Positions 34,454 through 44,141 of a stretch of 64,000 bases of DNA are shown here, piece after piece. A program made the translations under genes and the position numbers. Position 1 is the first letter of the stretch, and every line of letters begins with the position of its first letter. Source of the DNA: Sphingobacterium thalpophilum (GTDB taxonomy: Bacteria > Bacteroidota > Bacteroidia > Sphingobacteriales > Sphingobacteriaceae); NCBI RefSeq assembly GCF_901482695.1, contig NZ_LR590484.1, positions 1,736,001-1,800,000 on the forward strand, given 5' to 3'. The notes beneath the pieces were generated by a model that ran no database searches, was not told where the DNA came from, and saw only the letters and a list, made by a program, of their open reading frames with translations.

Positions 34454-36382
34454 CTATCCAACCATGGTATTGGTGAGCTTACTGTCACAAAGTTTCTTAC
34501 CTTCCTCCACGATAGCCGACGCATCATAATGGCAGTTTTTCCATTGGGCATTTTGCTCCGCGTGTTCAACAATTCGATCCGGGATCCCCAACCGCACAAC
34601 ATGGCTGTTATACCCATGATCAGCCATAAATTCCAATACAGCTGAACCTATACCACCTTGGAGGCAACCATCTTCAACGGTAATAATCTTCTTGAATTTT
34701 CTAAACACCTGATGCAGTAGCTCTTCGTCCAGAGGTTTGGCAAAGCGCAGATCATAATGCGCAGGATGTATACCATGTTCATTGAGCTGCTGTACCGCTT
34801 TGACAGCTTCGTTACCGATGGCTCCAAAACTTAGAATAGCGAGCTCTTCCCCTTCCGTAATCACCCTACCTTTTCCAATCTCAATTTCCGTAAATGGACG
34901 GCGCCAGTCCGGCATTACGCCATTTCCTCTTGGATACCGGATAACAAACGGTCCCTTATCAGTTAACTGTGCGGTATACATTAAGTTCCGGAGTTCTTCC
35001 TCATTCATCGGCGCTGTTACCGTCAAGTTTGGTATACAGCGCATAAAAGCAATATCATAGGCTCCATGGTGCGTAGCACCATCTGCTCCGACCACCCCTG
35101 CGCGGTCCAGACAAAACACCACATTTAAGTTTTGCAGTGCTACATCATGGATAACCTGATCGTACCCACGTTGCATAAACGATGAATATATATTGCAGAA
35201 CGGTAATAACCCCTGCGTAGCCAGCCCAGCGCTGAAGGTAACCGCATGCTGCTCGGCAATACCAACATCAAATGCCCGATCAGGCATTGCTTTCATCATA
35301 ATATTCATCGAAGACCCCGAAGGCATTGCCGGTGTGATTCCAACGATCTTGGAATTTTCTTCAGCAAGTTCAACCAAGGTGTGACCAAAAACATCCTGAT
35401 ATTTAGGAGCCACCGGTCTATCGCTGGAAGACTTCTTAATCTCACCTGTAATCTTATCAAATAAGCCGGGTGCATGCCATTTGGTCTGATCTTTTTCAGC
35501 CAGAGCAAACCCCTTTCCCTTGATGGTAACAACATGCAATAATTTCGGCCCGGGAATATGTTTGAGGTCTTCGAGCGTCTTTGCAAGCTTTTTTACATCA
35601 TGCCCATCAACTGGTCCAAAATATCTAAAATTCAAGGACTCAAAGAGATTGGCATTCTTTAACAAGGTTCCCTTGATGCTTTTCTCCAATTTTTTAACAA
35701 TACCGAGCGCATTAGGTCCCACTTCCGAAATTTTGGTCAGCACAGCTGCGATATCATCCCGAAATCTATTATAGCGTTTTGACGTGGTAATACTAGTCAA
35801 ATACTCTTTAAGTGCTCCCACATTGGGATCTATAGACATGCAATTGTCATTCAAAATCACCAATAGGTTAGATTTGGAAATACCGGCATGGTTCAGTGCT
35901 TCGAAGGACATTCCACCTGTCAATGCTCCGTCACCGATGACCGCTATATGCTGACGGTCTTTCTCACCTTTTATCTGCGAAGCTACAGCCATACCTAGAG
36001 CCGCAGAAACTGATGTGGAAGAGTGACCAACACCAAATGCATCATATTCGGATTCAGAACGGTTAGGAAAACCGGAAATTCCATTTTCTATGCGATTTGT
36101 ATGGAATACTTCCCGACGTCCGGTCAGTATTTTATGACCATACGCCTGGTGACCAACATCCCAAATCAACTGATCATAAGGCGTATTCATCACATAGTGT
36201 AATGCCACTGTTAACTCTACGACTCCCAAACTTGCTGCAAAGTGACCTCCATTTACCGAAACCTGATCAATGATAAATTGACGTAATTCCTGGCTGAGTT
36301 GTTCCAATTGGTCTTCCTTTAGCGTTTTAAGATCAGAGGGATCGTTTATTTTACTTAATAATTCTCCAGCCTCAAATTGCAT
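34454..36382 (-). CDS. dxs: 1-deoxy-D-xylulose-5-phosphate synthase
   Basis: A 642-residue thiamine-diphosphate enzyme: pyruvate and glyceraldehyde 3-phosphate to DXP, first step of the MEP isoprenoid route. The N-terminal GGHFAASLGVVELTVALHYV, the ThDP motif IGDGALTGGMSFEALNHAG...NDNCMSID, FDVGIAEQHAVTFSAGLA and the late LDRAGVVGADGATHHGAYD all match. Full length with the normal start. It is single, with 532 bases before dnaA and a 160-base gap to divergent scpA. Confidence 0.97.
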   Translation of the reverse strand: MQFEAGELLSKINDPSDLKTLKEDQLEQLSQELRQFIIDQVSVNGGHFAASLGVVELTVALHYVMNTPYDQLIWDVGHQAYGHKILTGRREVFHTNRIENGISGFPNRSESEYDAFGVGHSSTSVSAALGMAVASQIKGEKDRQHIAVIGDGALTGGMSFEALNHAGISKSNLLVILNDNCMSIDPNVGALKEYLTSITTSKRYNRFRDDIAAVLTKISEVGPNALGIVKKLEKSIKGTLLKNANLFESLNFRYFGPVDGHDVKKLAKTLEDLKHIPGPKLLHVVTIKGKGFALAEKDQTKWHAPGLFDKITGEIKKSSSDRPVAPKYQDVFGHTLVELAEENSKIVGITPAMPSGSSMNIMMKAMPDRAFDVGIAEQHAVTFSAGLATQGLLPFCNIYSSFMQRGYDQVIHDVALQNLNVVFCLDRAGVVGADGATHHGAYDIAFMRCIPNLTVTAPMNEEELRNLMYTAQLTDKGPFVIRYPRGNGVMPDWRRPFTEIEIGKGRVITEGEELAILSFGAIGNEAVKAVQQLNEHGIHPAHYDLRFAKPLDEELLHQVFRKFKKIITVEDGCLQGGIGSAVLEFMADHGYNSHVVRLGIPDRIVEHAEQNAQWKNCHYDASAIVEEGKKLCDSKLTNTMVG

Positions 36383-36526
36383 AGTCCTGCTAATTACATT
36401 AAATGTTCACACAAAGTAACGACAATTTTATTTAATCTTTAAAACAAATCGCAATCACATATTGAACTACAACAAATAAATACAGGAATAGTTTGGCTAT
36501 GCCCAATTGCGAACCATTTTATTATG

Positions 36527-36534
36527 TAAATTTG
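36527..36534 (+). promoter_or_regulatory. TAnnTTTG -7 element close to the scpA start
   Basis: TAAATTTG, a perfect -7 match, ends eight bases before the scpA ATG. Predicted start of transcription lies within a few bases of the ATG, so the message would be almost leaderless. A weak TTG lies 17 bases upstream (36507-36509). Confidence 0.45.
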
Positions 36535-36542
36535 TATAAGAT

Positions 36543-37331
36543 ATGCAAGTAGAAGAAGGTTACGAAATCAGGCTTCCTCAATTCGAGGGACCTTTTGATT
36601 TATTACTATTTTTTATCGAGCGGGATGAATTGAATATTCATGATATCCCTATTTCGAGAATAACCGACGATTTTTTGTCTTACCTAAGTCAGATGCACGC
36701 GTTGAATATGGAGATGGCCAGCGAATTTATTTTTGTAGCCTCTACGTTGATGCGCATTAAAGCTAAAATGCTTCTGCCCCGCCCCGAAATGGACGAAAAT
36801 GAAAACGAAGTCGACTTGCGCGAGGACCTTGTTCAGAAGCTTATTCTCTACAAACAGTTTAAAGAAGCCTGTGAGGATCTAAGGTCAATGGAAGAAAGCC
36901 GTCTGAAGTGCTATAGACGCGGCAATATACACTATGATATACGACAAATGCTTCAACTGGATGCTACAGGCGAAAACTTAGACAGCTTTGATCTTTACGG
37001 GCTGATGATGATCTACGAGCAAATGATGTATCAGTACCGGAATAGGCCACCAGAAGTGACGCATACCGTCATCAAGTATCCCTATACCATTGAGCAGCAG
37101 AAAAAAGCGATCGCTGAACTCATCGAAATAAACAAGAAGCTGGACTTTCAGCAGATACTTAAAAACTCTGAAAACAAGATTCAGTTTGTATACAATTTTC
37201 TGGCCATTCTTGAAATGCTCCAGCAACGTCTGCTGCAGATTGAAGTGGGATTGGGATATAACAATTTCAACGTACAGGAAAGGGCTCCTCATCAAGAAGA
37301 GCTGCTTGTTGAAGAAGAGCTTGACCAGTAG
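36543..37331 (+). CDS. scpA: segregation and condensation protein A
   Basis: A 262-residue kleisin subunit of the SMC condensin. The N-terminal YEIRLPQFEGPFDLLLFFIERDELNIHDIPISRITDDFL (SMC-neck binding; residues 6-44) and FIFVASTLMRIKAKMLLP are diagnostic; the C-terminal winged-helix reads FLAILEMLQQRLLQIEV. SMC-ScpAB is loaded at parS by ParB in other bacteria, so the parS-like pair at 47.8 kb gives a partner context. scpB and smc are not here. Confidence 0.94.
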   Translation: MQVEEGYEIRLPQFEGPFDLLLFFIERDELNIHDIPISRITDDFLSYLSQMHALNMEMASEFIFVASTLMRIKAKMLLPRPEMDENENEVDLREDLVQKLILYKQFKEACEDLRSMEESRLKCYRRGNIHYDIRQMLQLDATGENLDSFDLYGLMMIYEQMMYQYRNRPPEVTHTVIKYPYTIEQQKKAIAELIEINKKLDFQQILKNSENKIQFVYNFLAILEMLQQRLLQIEVGLGYNNFNVQERAPHQEELLVEEELDQ

Positions 37332-37340
37332 AAAATATAA

Positions 37341-37372
37341 AAAGGGTAAAATCTATCGCAATTTTACCCTTA
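37341..37372. terminator. hairpin between scpA and thiL
   Basis: Arms AAGGGTAAAAT and ATTTTACCCTT around a seven-base loop. The T-run lies on the minus-strand side, so it mainly ends thiL; it may also stop scpA. Confidence 0.7.
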
Positions 37373-37402
37373 GTACTGCTAATTATTCAGTTAGCCATAA
37401 CA

Positions 37403-38455
37403 TTAATTTTTTTTCTTAAAAGCATTCCAGCCCTGCGCGGTAATCGGGTACACATTGCCAGATTTTGATATCATTTCGCAGCCTTCAGATGCGGGCGTTA
37501 TATAACCGATAATACTGATATCAGGCTGATTCTTAATTTTATCGTGGTCAGACTGAGCAACGGTAAATAACAATTCGTAATCTTCACCACCATTGAGCGC
37601 TGCTACTGTAGGATCTATACCAAACTCGCGGCCAGTATCGTAAGTCATTTGGTCTAAAGGTATCTTCTCCTCATATAGCCGACAACCTTTATCAGACTGT
37701 TTACAAATATGCAGGATCTCGGAGGCTAATCCGTCGGAAACATCCATCATGGCGGTCGGCTTAACTGCCAATTTCGCAAATAATTCAATAATATCCTTCC
37801 GTGCTTCTGGTTTCAACTGGCGCTCCACAATATAATCTTTCCCTTCCAGGTCTGGCTGCACACTCGGATTTTCCAGATAGATCTTCTTTTCGCGTTCCAG
37901 AAGCTGCAATCCCATGTAAGCAGCGCCCAGATCTCCGGAAACACATAACAAATCCCCCTCTTGTGCTCCGTTCCGGTAAACAATAGTATCGGCATCTGCA
38001 TAACCTATGCTTGTCACCGAGATAACCAGCCCCTGTGCTGATGCCGAGGTATCTCCACCAACCAAATCAACATGGTATTTTTTACAAGCGATAAGCGCTC
38101 CCTGGTAGATTTCCTCAACAGCCTCCAAAGGAAACCTGGAAGATAGACCAATCGAAAATGTGATTTGAGAAGCGATCCCATTCATTGCATAAATATCACT
38201 CAAATTGACTTGTACAGCCTTATATCCCAGATGCTTCAATGGAACGTATCTCAAGTCAAAATGAATTCCCTCCAGAAGCAGGTCGGTAGAAACTAAAGTT
38301 CTTTTTCCTTCAAAATCCAATACCGCTGCGTCATCACCGATACCCTTTATCGTCGACTTTTCATTAAGCTCTACAGCTTTACTTATATAATCTATCAAGC
38401 CAAATTCACCGATCTCTTCAAGATTGGTCCGCTCTGTATTGTCAAAATCAAACAT
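37403..38455 (-). CDS. thiL: thiamine-monophosphate kinase
   Basis: A 350-residue ATP-dependent kinase that makes thiamine diphosphate from thiamine phosphate. KGIGDDAAVLDFEGKRTLVSTDLLLEGIHF is the metal/ATP site, with LSDIYAMNG and VGGDTSASAQGLVISVT following; MMDVSDGLASEILHI and NGGEDYELLFTV complete the set. Length is normal. It lies 165 bases downstream of nadA on the same strand; no riboswitch seen. Confidence 0.95.
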   Translation of the reverse strand: MFDFDNTERTNLEEIGEFGLIDYISKAVELNEKSTIKGIGDDAAVLDFEGKRTLVSTDLLLEGIHFDLRYVPLKHLGYKAVQVNLSDIYAMNGIASQITFSIGLSSRFPLEAVEEIYQGALIACKKYHVDLVGGDTSASAQGLVISVTSIGYADADTIVYRNGAQEGDLLCVSGDLGAAYMGLQLLEREKKIYLENPSVQPDLEGKDYIVERQLKPEARKDIIELFAKLAVKPTAMMDVSDGLASEILHICKQSDKGCRLYEEKIPLDQMTYDTGREFGIDPTVAALNGGEDYELLFTVAQSDHDKIKNQPDISIIGYITPASEGCEMISKSGNVYPITAQGWNAFKKKN

Positions 38456-38620
38456 GCTAATTATTTTAATACTTTATCCTAATATTTGTCCAAGAGCCTA
38501 TAGCACGTTGGCAATGCGTTGTCAGTGCTGTCAGGCTTGGTGAAGATCCAGTTGACACGCCAGTTCTCAATGGAAACTAGTGCGATGGAAAGTCAGCAGA
38601 TCGGTCCCCAGATCCCCAAA

Positions 38621-39616
38621 TTACAATCCCAACCGGGCAGATATCTCCAACATCCGTTCGATCGGACGTTGCGCTCGTAGAATGACATCTTCCGGTAAGA
38701 GAATTTCCGGAGACTCATACTTCAGACAATTGTATAATTTCTCCAGTGTGTTCAACTTCATATGTGGGCAGTCATTACATGCGCAAGCATTGTTAGGAGG
38801 TGCAGGAATAAATGTTTTATCCGGGCTCGCCTTTTGCATCTGATAAAGTATGCCAGATTCGGTAGCAACAATATAGGATTTTGCACTATCTGTCTGGGTA
38901 AACTTAAGCATACCTGCCGTAGAACCAATATAATCTGCCTTGGCCAGAATGTGGTCTTCACACTCCGGATGTGCGATGAATTTTGCGTCAGGATGTTCAC
39001 GCTTCAGGCGATCGATTTTATCTTGGGAAAATATCTCGTGTACCATACAGGCCCCATTCCACAAAACCAGATCACGCCCAGTTTTCTTCTTAACATAGGC
39101 ACCGAGATTACGGTCGGGACCAAAAATAATTTTCTGTTCAGGAGGTAGGCTTTCTACAATCTGCACCGCATTGCTTGATGTGCATACGATGTCAGAAAGC
39201 GCCTTTAACTCGGCAGTACAATTGACGTATGTGATGACCAAATGATCGGGGTATTGCTCCTTAAACTTCGCAAAAAGATGTGGTGGGCAGGAATCCGACA
39301 ACGAACAGCCCGCTTTAGCGTCGGGTAGGATAACCTTTTTTTCCGGGGATAAAATTTTAGCCGTTTCAGCCATAAAATGTACTCCGGCAAATACAATTAA
39401 ATCTGCATCCGTTTTGGCAGCCTCTTGCGACAAGCCGAGGCTGTCACCTATATAATCTGCAATATCCTGAATTTCAGACTCCTGATAATAATGAGCCAGA
39501 ATTACAGCATTTTTCTCCTTCTTCAGTCGCTGAATCTCAACAACTAAGTCCAACGAAGGGTCAATGGGAGCATCAATATAACCTTTTGCTTGAAGCTCAT
39601 AATTTACAATTTCCAT
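38621..39616 (-). CDS. nadA: quinolinate synthase A
   Basis: A 331-residue [4Fe-4S] enzyme that condenses iminoaspartate with dihydroxyacetone phosphate to quinolinate, in the route to [31 protein letters not shown] is the N-terminal repeat signature; cysteines in VTYVNCTAE, the [13 protein letters not shown] NGACMVHEI and [12 protein letters not shown] can bind the cluster. The start [13 protein letters not shown] is chosen. It is divergent from nadB across the 2.36 kb gap. Confidence 0.95.
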   Translation of the reverse strand: MEIVNYELQAKGYIDAPIDPSLDLVVEIQRLKKEKNAVILAHYYQESEIQDIADYIGDSLGLSQEAAKTDADLIVFAGVHFMAETAKILSPEKKVILPDAKAGCSLSDSCPPHLFAKFKEQYPDHLVITYVNCTAELKALSDIVCTSSNAVQIVESLPPEQKIIFGPDRNLGAYVKKKTGRDLVLWNGACMVHEIFSQDKIDRLKREHPDAKFIAHPECEDHILAKADYIGSTAGMLKFTQTDSAKSYIVATESGILYQMQKASPDKTFIPAPPNNACACNDCPHMKLNTLEKLYNCLKYESPEILLPEDVILRAQRPIERMLEISARLGL

Positions 39617-39643
39617 GTGAATACATTCAACAGTTATGAACAA

Positions 39644-39651
39644 CAAAAATA
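39644..39651 (-). promoter_or_regulatory. TAnnTTTG -7 element before nadA
   Basis: On the minus strand TATTTTTG matches TAnnTTTG, 27 bases before the nadA ATG. The A-rich surroundings make a chance match possible. Confidence 0.35.
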
Positions 39652-40158
39652 AGCATTGTTATATATATAAAAGTCAATAAAAAAACAAATTAACAGATTA
39701 CAGTTTGGAACTAATATAATACAATAATAGTAAATATAAATAAATTAATTAATTTAAAATAAATACACATACTTTTACACCGCTGCAAAGGCTCCTAGAA
39801 TGTAATATTCGGCAGCATATCCATTATCAATGGTTCTATAGCATCCTGAACGGGTTTGTTTTGATATCTTTCGCCCACTGAAAATCACTTTCTTCAATTC
39901 TTACCTAGCACATTTCTCCGCACATTCTTAGGGATAATACAAAACAAGGAAAAATAATGGACAAACCGAAGTTTAATTACCAACACCAATAAGAAGTCAC
40001 AACTCGAAGCCGACAGATTTGGAAAATAACAATCCTGCTCGACATATGCATAGATCAGGAAACTGTGGTCTTAGATAATTAAGTAAAGGCTTTAGGAGTG
40101 ATTTATTTGTACTCTCGGAAAAATAATATATATATATGCGAATGTAAAAGGGTTTGTG

Positions 40159-40183
40159 GCGCTTAGCGGCTCATCCTAAGCGC
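40159..40183. repeat. GC-rich hairpin in the gene-free gap
   Basis: Perfect arms GCGCTTAG and CTAAGCGC with a nine-base loop, an unusual GC-rich spot in AT-rich surroundings. No T-run on either side. Confidence 0.4.
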
Positions 40184-40779
40184 GCCCAGATTCAGTTATT
40201 TGCGTACATGTTTGGCCAATCTATTTTTTGTTTAATTCTGAATGGCCTTCAGCATAGTATATGTGGAAAGTTAAGTATGTAGTTAGATGTGATCAGTTGA
40301 ACAGCAAAGCTCCCAACAATCGAATAAACCTATCTAACTACTTTTAAATCGGAATTATTAAAATCTCAGCGCATTTGATTGCTACCGCCGTTGTTGTTCT
40401 GTCCAAAACGCGTTCTGTGAAGTTGAGTCTACTATAGAAAACCTATTAGGATCGAATGTTTGAAGTTTCTAAAAACACACTTACAATTATAGCATTCTAA
40501 ATTGATAGCACCAATCATATGCGTTTGCAATATTTGTAGCAACACGATCATAATATACTTAAAATAAATATATTACAAGATCAAAATAGGTATATTAAAC
40601 TTCTACACTATAAAGGGAAGAAAAATTTAAATTAAAATAAAAAAACTAATAATATAAGAAATTTATTATATATATAAATCATTTAATGTCGCAGACTGAT
40701 GGATTCAGAATAAGCTATTTCCGATAAATTTCCGTTATCAAAAATCTACGGCGCGCAAAAGCGATTCATTTTGTAAGAC

Positions 40780-40850
40780 AAAGCCTCTGAGCTTTCCATA
40801 TAAAAATAGAAATCGTATTCAATATTGTATAGCACAATCTGAGAGGCTTT
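40780..40850. repeat. inverted repeat in the gene-free gap
   Basis: Arms AAAGCCTCT (40780-40788) and AGAGGCTTT (40842-40850) with a 53-base inner region; both neighbours add GAG/CTG. Followed by ATTTC, not a good terminator. Could be a small RNA or protein site; unknown. Confidence 0.35.
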
Positions 40851-41628
40851 ATTTCGTTTTCCCAGTATACGTAAAGTGACCGAGCAAATATAGTAAATTG
40901 ATTCATTTTAACTAACATCCCCTAAATACAATTCCGTCCACAGACATTTTCAATAGGTAACTGTTTCTCGCTATAGTAAGTTGAGGCACTCTGAATCGCT
41001 TAAAAATTTCCGAAGCCAAACATTTCAAAACCATCGAAATGTGATCGCGTTTATTATTCTAAGGCGATTAGTGGCGCATATAAGCTTCTAAAAAGAAGTA
41101 TCACCAAAATATTGCAAGCATATTCGCTTTATTTTATAAGAAATATCCCTTTAATTTTGGTCAATTGTTCTAAAAAGTCTACTCAAATAGCCTAAGAAGT
41201 GCAAGAAATTGACTGAAGTTTTTAAATAATTAAATATCCGGCTCTAAAGTGCTTTGAAAGAAAAAATTCCAAACAAATTTTTCGTTTCTATCGATTGATA
41301 ACAATACAAGCCTTAAAATACTTCAAGATCTACAAAAAGGAAACTAAACCCGTCTAAAATGTCATAAAAATCTATTTAAAAAATTATGTAATAAATATCC
41401 ACTTCTAAAAGGCTTTATATGCCGGCTAGAATTTTACATTTCGAAAATAAACCCAATGACAATTCGCTATTTGAATAGGGGAGCCAATAGATTCTCAGAT
41501 ATCCAAATCTCAGAGGGTTTATTCGATGTTGACAAAACTAAACAAAGATTTTTGAATGTAATCCACAATCTTCTTTTTCAATAAATACTAATTTTTTTAA
41601 ATAGAGGATCTCTTATTGTTTATTAGGC

Positions 41629-41920
41629 TGTGGAAAACTGGGATAATTTGCTGTCTCATGATTTTGAATTTTGTTTTTCATAGAGTTTTCAACAATTTTT
41701 CAACAGACTATACCGATTAATAGGCTGATTTTTAAAAGTATAAAATTTCACATTTTTTATTTTCCATAATTTTTTGTTGAATAGTTTGTGTTCACAGAAT
41801 GTGGAAATCTAGGAATATTTTTGCGGATAAAATTCAAAAATTAAGGTAGGAAATAGGGGATTTGTGGAATGTCAAATACTTTTCATTTTTATTTAACCTT
41901 TTATTTACACGTTTTCCACA
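41629..41920. promoter_or_regulatory. cluster of DnaA-box-like words
   Basis: Three words TGTGGAAAA (41629-41637), TGTGGAAAT (41800-41808) and TTTTCCACA (41912-41920), and two TTTTCAACA (41686-41694, 41697-41705), within 300 bases. None is a perfect TTATCCACA. Orientation is mixed. Presence close to nadB and the AT-rich gap is the reason to flag it. Confidence 0.4.
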
Positions 41921-41975
41921 TTTTTCGTTAATTTGATCCAGCGCTTTTGGGCAAAGTTTGTGAATTTTAAAGTTT

Positions 41976-43568
41976 ATGGCAGATAGAAAAGTAGATTTTT
42001 TGGTCATTGGATCGGGCATAGCGGGTTTAAGCTTTGCGTTAAAGGTGTCCAAATTCGGTAAAGTGTTGATAGTCACCAAGTCAAACGAAGATGAATCCAA
42101 TACGAAATATGCGCAAGGTGGAGTGGCTGCTGTTGTGGATAAATCGGATAGCTTCGAACAGCATATTATTGATACACAGATAGCTGGGGATGGATTGTGT
42201 GATGTTGAAATTGTGGAAAACGTAGTTAGAGAGGCGCCGGATCGGATTGCTGAACTTATTTCCTATGGGACGTCTTTTGATAAGGAAGAATCGGGCGTAT
42301 ATGATTTGGCAAAGGAGGGAGGTCATTCGGCACATCGCATCTTACATTATAAAGATATTACCGGTTATGAGATCGAGCGGGCCTTGTTGGTACAGGCGCA
42401 TAGTGATCCAAATATTGAGATCGTAACACACTACTTTGCCATTGACTTGATTACACAGCACCATCTCGGCGAGTACGTTGACAAGAATCGCGAAGACATT
42501 ACATGCTATGGTATTTATGCTTTTAATACGTCATCCCATCTAGTGGATAAGATTTTGAGCAAAATAACTGTTATGGCTTCCGGGGGTGCTGGGCATGTTT
42601 ACTCGAGTACAACTAACCCGACGATCGCTACGGGTGATGGTATTGCGATGGTATATCGCGCTAAAGGCAGAGTTCGGAATATGGAATTTATGCAGTTTCA
42701 TCCGACATCTCTCTATAATCCAAAGGAGTCGCCAGCATTTTTAGTATCTGAGGCTGTTCGCGGATTTGGTGGAATTCTAAGGCGTGTGAACGGGGAGTCT
42801 TTTATGGAGGAATATGATGAAAGGGCATCATTGGCACCTCGCGATATTGTTGCCAGGGCGATAGATGCTGAAATGAAGAAATCAGGGATTGATTATGTCT
42901 ACCTAGATATTACGCATCGGGACAAAAACGATATCATTAAACACTTTCCAAATATTTATGAGAAATGTCTATCTATAGGACTCGATATGGCAAAAGATTA
43001 TGTACCGGTCACCCCAGCCGCACATTATCTTTGTGGCGGTATATATGTGGACGACTTTGGAAGGAGTAGTATCAGTAATCTTTATGCTTGTGGCGAGTGT
43101 TCTTCCACGGGACTACACGGGGCAAACCGCTTGGCTTCAAATTCCTTGTTGGAGGCGCTCGTATATGCGCATCGTATATTTTTAGATGCTAGTCAATCTA
43201 TCGCTTCGATATCGCATGTAGATAATGTGCCGGATTGGGACGACTCCAAAACCTCACTTTCCAACGAAGATATTCTTGTAAGCCACAACTTGCGCGAATG
43301 TCAGAAAATAATGAGCGATTATGTAGGGATTGTCCGCTCTGATTTTAGGTTGCAGAGAGCGCTTAAACGCTTACACCTATTGTATGAGGAAACAGAAGAC
43401 TTTTATCGCAACACGCGCCTTTCCGTGAAGTTATGTGAGTTACGGAATGTTATTCAGGTCGCCTACATTGTCACTAAATCCGCTATGTTGAGAAAGGAAA
43501 GCAGGGGCTTGCATTATACAACAGATTATCCGAAGCATGCGGAAGTGCTGCAGGATACGATATTCTAA
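41976..43568 (+). CDS. nadB: L-aspartate oxidase
   Basis: A 530-residue flavoprotein that oxidises L-aspartate to iminoaspartate for NadA. The FAD site is FLVIGSGIAGLSFAL (residues 9-23); TKSNEDESNTKYAQGGVAAV, ASGGAGHVYSSTTNPTIATG and RDIVARAID are typical, as is the late ACGECSSTGLHGANRLASNSLLE. Complete. Divergent from nadA across the large gap, so the two pathway neighbours are expressed from opposite sides. Five bases separate it from the next gene. Confidence 0.95.
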   Translation: MADRKVDFLVIGSGIAGLSFALKVSKFGKVLIVTKSNEDESNTKYAQGGVAAVVDKSDSFEQHIIDTQIAGDGLCDVEIVENVVREAPDRIAELISYGTSFDKEESGVYDLAKEGGHSAHRILHYKDITGYEIERALLVQAHSDPNIEIVTHYFAIDLITQHHLGEYVDKNREDITCYGIYAFNTSSHLVDKILSKITVMASGGAGHVYSSTTNPTIATGDGIAMVYRAKGRVRNMEFMQFHPTSLYNPKESPAFLVSEAVRGFGGILRRVNGESFMEEYDERASLAPRDIVARAIDAEMKKSGIDYVYLDITHRDKNDIIKHFPNIYEKCLSIGLDMAKDYVPVTPAAHYLCGGIYVDDFGRSSISNLYACGECSSTGLHGANRLASNSLLEALVYAHRIFLDASQSIASISHVDNVPDWDDSKTSLSNEDILVSHNLRECQKIMSDYVGIVRSDFRLQRALKRLHLLYEETEDFYRNTRLSVKLCELRNVIQVAYIVTKSAMLRKESRGLHYTTDYPKHAEVLQDTIF

Positions 43569-43572
43569 TCTT

Positions 43573-44079
43573 ATGGCACTTATTTTATCTGTTCTGGACA
43601 AGACTCCACTGATTGCTGAAGAATGCTTCCTGGCGCCGAACGCGACGATTGTCGGCGATGTGGCGCTTGGACATCATTGTTCCGTCTGGTTTAACGCTGT
43701 AATACGTGGAGATGTAAACTATATTCGCATTGGTAATTATACGAATATTCAAGATGCTGCAGTCATACACTGTACCTATAAAAAATGCGGTACCACTATA
43801 GGAAATTATGTTAATATTGGCCACCAGGCGATGATACATGGTTGTATTATTAACGACCATGTTCTGATCGGCATGGGGGCTATAGTAATGGATAATGCAA
43901 TAGTTGAGTCCAATGTGATCGTGGCGGCCGGAGCTGTGGTTTTGGAAAACACCCGTTGTGAATCCGGCTTCCTTTACGCTGGTGTACCAGCTAAAAAAAT
44001 AAAACCGTTAACGGAAGACCAGAGAGCATTGCTTCAGCAATTACCGAATAATTACGTTTTATATAGTTCTTGGTTTTAG
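43573..44079 (+). CDS. gamma-carbonic anhydrase-like hexapeptide protein
   Basis: A 168-residue left-handed beta-helix protein of the gamma-carbonic anhydrase/YrdA family. Hexapeptide repeats run through ATIVGDVALGHHCSVW, FNAVIRGDVNYIRIGNYTNIQDAAVIH and GNYVNIGHQAMIHGCII. Histidines in IH, NIGHQAMIHGC match the metal site, but activity cannot be judged. The ATG at 43573 (MALILSVLDKTP) is chosen over an upstream frame that overlaps nadB. Confidence 0.88.
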   Translation: MALILSVLDKTPLIAEECFLAPNATIVGDVALGHHCSVWFNAVIRGDVNYIRIGNYTNIQDAAVIHCTYKKCGTTIGNYVNIGHQAMIHGCIINDHVLIGMGAIVMDNAIVESNVIVAAGAVVLENTRCESGFLYAGVPAKKIKPLTEDQRALLQQLPNNYVLYSSWF

Positions 44080-44107
44080 CTTAAACGAATTAGCATAGAT
44101 TAATTGT

Positions 44108-44141
44108 AAATGGCCTCAATTACTCTTTTTTGAGGCCATTT
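44108..44141. terminator. hairpin between converging genes
   Basis: Arms AAATGGCCTCA and TGAGGCCATTT around a 12-base T-rich loop. It overlaps the last codons of the converging Ig-like lipoprotein gene. Confidence 0.65.

Larger units (their letters stand above)
39617..41975. other. 2.36 kb gene-free AT-rich gap, candidate replication origin
   Basis: No open frame of note on either strand, in a window where most gaps are below 300 bases. It lies between divergent nadA and nadB. It holds AT-only blocks (39715-39770 and 40610-40690) that could melt easily and, at 41629-41637, 41800-41808 and 41912-41920, TGTGGAAAA, TGTGGAAAT and TTTTCCACA, one or two bases from the DnaA box TTATCCACA; TTTTCAACA occurs twice at 41686-41705. 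The origin role is an inference from these words and from neighbours dnaA, dnaN, mnmG and parS-like sites. Confidence 0.45.

Noticed and set aside
38461..38620. TPP riboswitch upstream of thiL
   Set aside because: The stretch between nadA and thiL has no recognisable THI-box motif (CUGAGA / ACCUGAUC).
38580..38843. Plus-strand frame antisense to the nadA 3' end
   Set aside because: Covers conserved nadA coding sequence on the other strand; a shadow of nadA.
39776..39905. Minus-strand 41-codon frame ending GAFAAV in the gap
   Set aside because: No ATG, and two other frames of the same DNA also give sensible-looking peptides; no family recognised.
40366..40428. Short minus-strand open tail ending QNNNGGSNQMR in the nadA-nadB gap
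   Set aside because: It looks like the end of a barrel protein, but is only 20 codons after a stop and has no start; other frames look equally protein-like, so chance is likely.
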